Source: Rotaria socialis
Lineage: Eukaryota; Rotifera; Eurotatoria; Philodinida; Philodinidae
NCBI GenBank assembly: GCA_905331475.1
Contig: CAJNYU010001162.1
Span: 1 to 64,000, forward strand
Direction of reading: 5' to 3'
DNA: 64,000 nucleotides
Shown here piece by piece: positions 59,501-64,000 of the stretch. Each line of letters starts with the position of its first letter. Position 1 is the stretch's first letter. Below the pieces are notes generated by a model. The model made no database searches. It saw only the letters and a list, made by a program, of their open reading frames with translations, and was not told the DNA's origin. The position numbers and the translations under genes were made by a program.

Positions 59501-61699
59501 AAAGTGACAGGAAATCGTCGCCGCTCTGGTGTATCAGAATATTTAGAAATCGTTTTGGTTCCTAAAGAAACTCACGGTTTATATACACTCTATCCAGGAT
59601 TATTTATTTTCTCGACACCAGCTCGATTGATACGACCCGTAATGAATTTAATAACAAAATCGACGGAATATATTGGTACATTCGAACAAGTCTATCTCGG
59701 TATTTGTATAACTCATGATGAATTTGTACCAGAAGTAAGAATACTACTAGATTATAGTCTTTAGATCTATATAAATATTTTCTTATTTAGTATACAACTC
59801 ATCAAGAATTAGCACAATATAATTTCTTATCCATAACAGCTAATTTAACGCCGTTTAGTGAATATAATCAATCACCACGTAATATGTATCAATGTCAAAT
59901 GGGTAAGCAAACGATGGGTACACCCTCGTTAGCATATCGAAAACGAAATGATAATAAATTATATTATATCACAACACCACAAGCACCACTTATTCGAACA
60001 AGCGTTTATAATCAATACGCACTTGATGATTATGCTATGGGTACAAATGCAATTGTTGCCGTACTTTCTTATACAGTAAATAAAACGAAGAAAAAGATAC
60101 ATGTTTCTTGAAATTTATATTTACAAAACTTTTAAGGGATATGATATGGAAGATGCTATGGTTATAAATAAAAGTTCTATTGAACGAGGTTTTGCTCATG
60201 GTGCTATTTATGCATCTGAAGTAGGAAATGATTTCTTTTTAATCGATTTAGTGACGAATTATAATATTTTTCTAGTTCGTTGATTTACAAGAGTTAGTTA
60301 CTGATAAAGTTGATCAAGGAAAACATCAACTTGTATTTGGTAAGCAGCTATTCTATTATTACTCAACAAAAAAGGTTACTATTTTCATATTCTAGCATTG
60401 GATACAAAAAATCCAAATTGGCGTCATTTAGATGCTGATGGTTTACCGGTTATTGGTTCAACTATACAACCCGATGAAGTTCTTTGTTGCTATTTGAATA
60501 CATTAACACAAGAATATAAAACAGTTCGATATCATAAAAAAGAACCAGCATATATTATGTCAGTTACACTTGTTGGCGATGAAGATGGTAAAATATTAAA
60601 ATCAAAAGCATGGATTATGTATCGAATTATGGTAAAAATTTGTAATTGGCTATTCATAAATTTTTTGTTCTATCAACGATGATCTAAAAGGAGTGTTGAG
60701 ATAGAGAAACATAAATTTGAGCCTACACTATAACTGTTCTCAATTGACGATCAAAAAAATAAATAAAAATTTCAATTTTTTTTAGCGTACACCTATCATT
60801 GGTGATAAATTTTCTTCACGCCATGGCCAAAAAGGAGTTTGTTCACGTTTATATCCAGCTGAAGATTTACCATTCACAGAATCAGGTCTTGTACCTGATA
60901 TTATATTCAATCCTCATGGTTTTCCATCTCGTATGACAATTGGTATGTTGTTAGAATTTATGGCAGGAAAATCAGCTGTCTTACATGGTTTATCACATGA
61001 TGGTACGCCATTCCAATTCAATGATGATTATCCGGCTGTTGATTACTATGGGCAATTATTAAAAGCTGGTTAGAAAGAAAAACAAGATTTTATTCATTTT
61101 TATATTTATCAATGACTTTTTAGCTGGGTTCAGTTACTACGGAACAGAATCTATGTATAGTGGTACAACTGGTCTACAGTTTGAAGTTGATATATTTATT
61201 GGTGTGGTTTATTATCAACGTTTACGGCATTTAGTTAGCGATAAATTTCAAGTGAGGAAAAACAAAATGCCGACAGAAATAAAAGAAACGCTTTTTCTTT
61301 TTCTTTTGAAAAAAGGTTCGTACAACTGGCCCAGTTGATGCATTAACAAATCAACCGGTGAAAGGTCGTCGCCGTGAAGGTGGTATACGTGTTGGTGAAA
61401 TGGAACGTGATGCATTACTTGGCCATGGTGTTGCTGGCATTCTTCTTGATCGTCTTCTTCATTGTTCCGATGAAACACGTGCATATGTATGTTCACGTTG
61501 TGGTTCATTAATATCCTTAGTGAAATCGAAAATTGGTTATGTTTGCCGATATTGTTATGGTTCATCGTCAAATACTGTACAACGTGTGACTATACCATAT
61601 GTATTACAATATCTTATTGCTGAGCTTGCTTCTGTTGGCATTAAAACACATTTTGATACAAAATCAGTTGCACGAAATTTCGCTTTGTCTTCTCAATGA
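56560..61699 (+). CDS. POLR1B: RNA polymerase I second-largest subunit (RPA2/RPA135)
   Basis: Twenty-two short exons join in phase from the ATG at 56560 to the TGA at 61697-61699, for a predicted 1173 aa (human POLR1B is about 1135). Introns are mostly 50-80 bases. Landmarks in order: protrusion and lobe segments, fork region [20 protein letters not shown] with [20 protein letters not shown], the hybrid-binding [40 protein letters not shown], and the clamp with [18 protein letters not shown]. Near the C-terminus is a four-Cys zinc site (CSRCGS and CRYC). The [14 protein letters not shown] block and overall length fit Pol I rather than Pol II or III. With the largest subunit it forms the active centre that makes pre-rRNA in the nucleolus. 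All catalytic-core motifs are intact and no frameshift is needed. Confidence 0.95.
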
Positions 61700-62928
61700 G
61701 ATAGACATATGAAAAAAAATAAAAATGTTTTGTTGTTGAAATTAATTGATTTTTAAGTAATTGAAGAACTAATATTTCGATATTACTTGAATGGAGTTAT
61801 TATAATAATTTGAGCATTGATGTTTTCATGTGAGAGTTAGCACTCAAGTATCTTAGTCTGCGGAGAAGGGATTATGGTAGTTTTAATTGTGGAAAATTAG
61901 CTGAGTATGTACTACTCTCGAATCCATGTTTCAAGTAGTAATGATAGACGGAACCAGATAAATGTCTGAATCTGAAAACACCACTAGACAGATCTGACCA
62001 AGCTCTACTTGAAACGTGAGTATCACAGTTGAAACATTGACTGAAACTAATATGAACAGGCTTTACTCAAATATAATGTTATCTTCATCTACACCGAACT
62101 CGGTTACCTTCAGTCATATTTGATTGATTTCACGAGCAAATGGATACACATGAATAAATAAGTGCGTATAGACATATCCATGGTAACACACACTTGTTTT
62201 ATATCGTATGAGTCTCCTTTCATTTGAGAAAAAAATCGTCGCGTTGTTTCATTTTTTTCCAGAGTGATAATCTCATTTCTATTTCTGGTGAAGCTCACTC
62301 GATAGAGCAAAGCGTATGCTCATGATCAATAGATACATAGAGAGACGAGAGTATAAAAATGAGTCTATCGTAGGCCAAGTAGATATTATTTCAACGTCGC
62401 TCCTCATCAAAATAAGGAAGTAATTGTTTGTCATTACTCGTTGACTCTTTAACGTAAGTAATCTAGCGGTTGTTGTGCAATTATTTGACTGATAATAATT
62501 CTTCTAGAAACCAAGGAGAAGAATGAAATACGTGATAAATCGAGTTCTCTCTCTGGTGAAACCCGAAAGTATCATGCATGGATATCTTGTATTTCAAAAC
62601 AAAATCAAAGGAGAGAAACCGAGAGATAAGTTACGGAATAGAAAGAGATTTTATGTATGAATGAATAATAAATATTTCAATCAAACCGATAAAATATCAG
62701 CTTGTCCGAAGAACTTTTTTTTTTGGAAAAACGTTTAGTTACACTGAACAACTCAGAATAATGGTTAAAATGTTCTCACGTTCATGTCTCCCTTCTAATA
62801 ACCACATGATACTCCTGTACTCGGCTCAATTATAAGCCTCTATTGATATTGTGAAAAGTGAAACCAATTCCTGTCTATGATGTTTCTTGTTTTAGTCCAA
62901 TTGATAGTTTTATTATTATCATTATATA
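61700..62928. other. Intergenic region
   Basis: No gene is supported. It contains the AT-rich 3' flank of the RNA polymerase I gene and the upstream region of the Cys-rich peptide gene. Confidence 0.4.
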
Positions 62929-63336
62929 ATGCGTTATTTACATTTATTCTTCATGATAAGCTTGCTGGTTGCATATCTATCCAAGAGCTTCGTTCAATCA
63001 TATCGACTCAATGACTTATCTAACGCTGAATTACTTGATTTAATTCTTGGAAAAAGAGAATTCCTAGTAGACGATGAAAAACGGAAAACCGAGGATGAAG
63101 CACGGGACGATGAAGATGGACATATATATACGATTATGATAGATTATAAGGCAGGAACAGAATGTGGAAAATGGGATGCACCTTGTAGCAATAACGGGCC
63201 ATATCACAATCCACAATATAAATGTTGTGCAGGTTCATATGATTGCCTCTCAGGCAAATGTGTAGCTAAGGGATGTATAAGCATTTGGTCGATGACAAAC
63301 ATCGAACTTTTTCGCTATGTGCAAATAGTTTTCTAG
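62929..63336 (+). CDS. Secreted cysteine-rich peptide precursor (cystine-knot-like)
   Basis: A 135-codon open frame. It starts with a signal peptide (about residues 1-23: basic start, then a Leu/Ile/Val-rich core), followed by an acidic propeptide-like segment with dibasic sites (DDEKRKTEDE). A short C-terminal module then has six Cys in the pattern C-x6-C-x12-CC-x5-C-x4-C plus one more Cys. That spacing is typical of inhibitor-cystine-knot peptides, a scaffold used by defence peptides, protease or channel modulators and many harmless secreted factors. The last 20 residues are hydrophobic and may be read-through of an intron after the sixth Cys, so the true 3' end is uncertain. Activity is unknown. 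Confidence 0.6.
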   Translation: MRYLHLFFMISLLVAYLSKSFVQSYRLNDLSNAELLDLILGKREFLVDDEKRKTEDEARDDEDGHIYTIMIDYKAGTECGKWDAPCSNNGPYHNPQYKCCAGSYDCLSGKCVAKGCISIWSMTNIELFRYVQIVF

Positions 63337-64000
63337 TTTGATCGTAATAAAAACCATTTCAAGCTTATACTTCATAAAATCAATGTTCAACTATGTAAAA
63401 AAAGAATATTTTACTATGACTAGTGCTTCTTTTTCTTTAATAAACATTGTTTTAATCTCAAAATAAAACTTAAAAGTATCACATTTTCTGTTTTTTTTAC
63501 AGTAGACTTTCGGAGTTCGCCCGATTGATATTTATATAATGACATCATCGTCAAACAGAAAAAACCACTAGTGAAAAAATTGAGATTGTGGAGTGAGCAC
63601 AATACAACTGTACTTCACTTCTACTGATAAACATATATTATCAAGTAACAGATAGTAACAGTATAGAAGATTTATTTCTCAGGAAGTGAATTAATACATG
63701 ACTGTATATTAACCTTGGGAAGTAGAAGATAATACCAGAGAAGTCTTCCTCATTAGCAATTGAATAAAAAAATTTATCTTGAGAATGAAGGGACGACCAA
63801 CTACCATGAGTTACATTTCATCCCAATAAAAGTGATCATTATAAGGCAACAATCATCATCTTCTAAGCCAATACCACTTAGTTTTGAAATAAATTGATCT
63901 GTGTTTGTAACATTATCTTTCATGGTTTTTCGCAAAAGTTTTCATAATACTGAATCTAAACGATGAGATGATACTACAGAGAATGGTTGACAGTGTGCAA
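63337..64000. other. Downstream non-coding region
   Basis: No coding exon or element is recognised up to the window end. AATAAA-like strings occur close to the stop of the preceding gene. Confidence 0.4.

Noticed and set aside
61248..61571. 107-codon minus-strand frame over the last RNA polymerase I exons
   Set aside because: His-rich antisense shadow; the plus-strand reading has the conserved zinc-site and clamp motifs.

Overview
This is a stretch of AT-rich eukaryotic nuclear DNA with small genes interrupted by many short GT-AG introns (often 50-80 nt). The gene content suggests a bdelloid-type rotifer or a close lophotrochozoan relative. It combines a canonical cellular RNA-dependent RNA polymerase of the RNAi type, an F-box/leucine-rich protein of the kind expanded in rotifers, a lamin-like cytoplasmic intermediate filament protein, an invertebrate histamine-H1-like receptor, and two animal-style tRNA-Ser genes. 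The taxon is an inference; no rRNA or mitochondrial marker is present. All gene models were built by hand from open frames, splice sites and phase agreement, so exon ends are predictions.

Layout. 1-7.5 kb (+): a VASt-domain lipid-transfer protein of the Aster/GRAMD1 family that lacks a GRAM domain, then a short gene of unknown function whose large intron holds a 1.2 kb terminal-inverted-repeat element. 7.5-13.2 kb: gene-poor, with a GC-rich hAT-like MITE that has a clear 8-bp target-site duplication and a large palindromic element. 13.2-19.3 kb (+): a histamine-H1-like GPCR with two candidate first exons, each encoding an alternative N-terminus plus TM1. 21-25.1 kb (-): an F-box protein and a small mitochondrial protein, possibly MAIP1-like. 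26.2-34.3 kb (-): a 16-exon RdRP gene (predicted 1771 aa) with an intact DLDGD catalytic motif. 36.3-38.3 kb (-): an intermediate filament protein with a lamin tail, divergent from an unknown acidic gene at 39.2 kb (+). 40-43.4 kb: nested hAT-like elements. 43.5-48.7 kb (+): a RING protein, a glycine-rich repeat protein interrupted by an N, and a secreted acidic protein. 49.4 and 56.2 kb: two tRNA-Ser(GCT) genes. 50.8-54.2 kb (+): a type I membrane protein and a second unknown gene. 56.6-61.7 kb (+): the second-largest subunit of RNA polymerase I (22 exons, predicted 1173 aa). 62.9-63.3 kb (+): a secreted peptide with a cystine-knot-like cysteine pattern.

The genes do not form a pathway; the order looks like ordinary eukaryotic juxtaposition. 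The most notable items are the complete RdRP (amplification of small-RNA silencing), the alternative TM1 exons and the Trp-to-Phe toggle-switch change in the amine receptor, the GRAM-less Aster protein, the covarying pair of tRNA-Ser genes with an encoded CCA, and at least six inverted-repeat transposon-like elements, none of which encodes a recognisable transposase.
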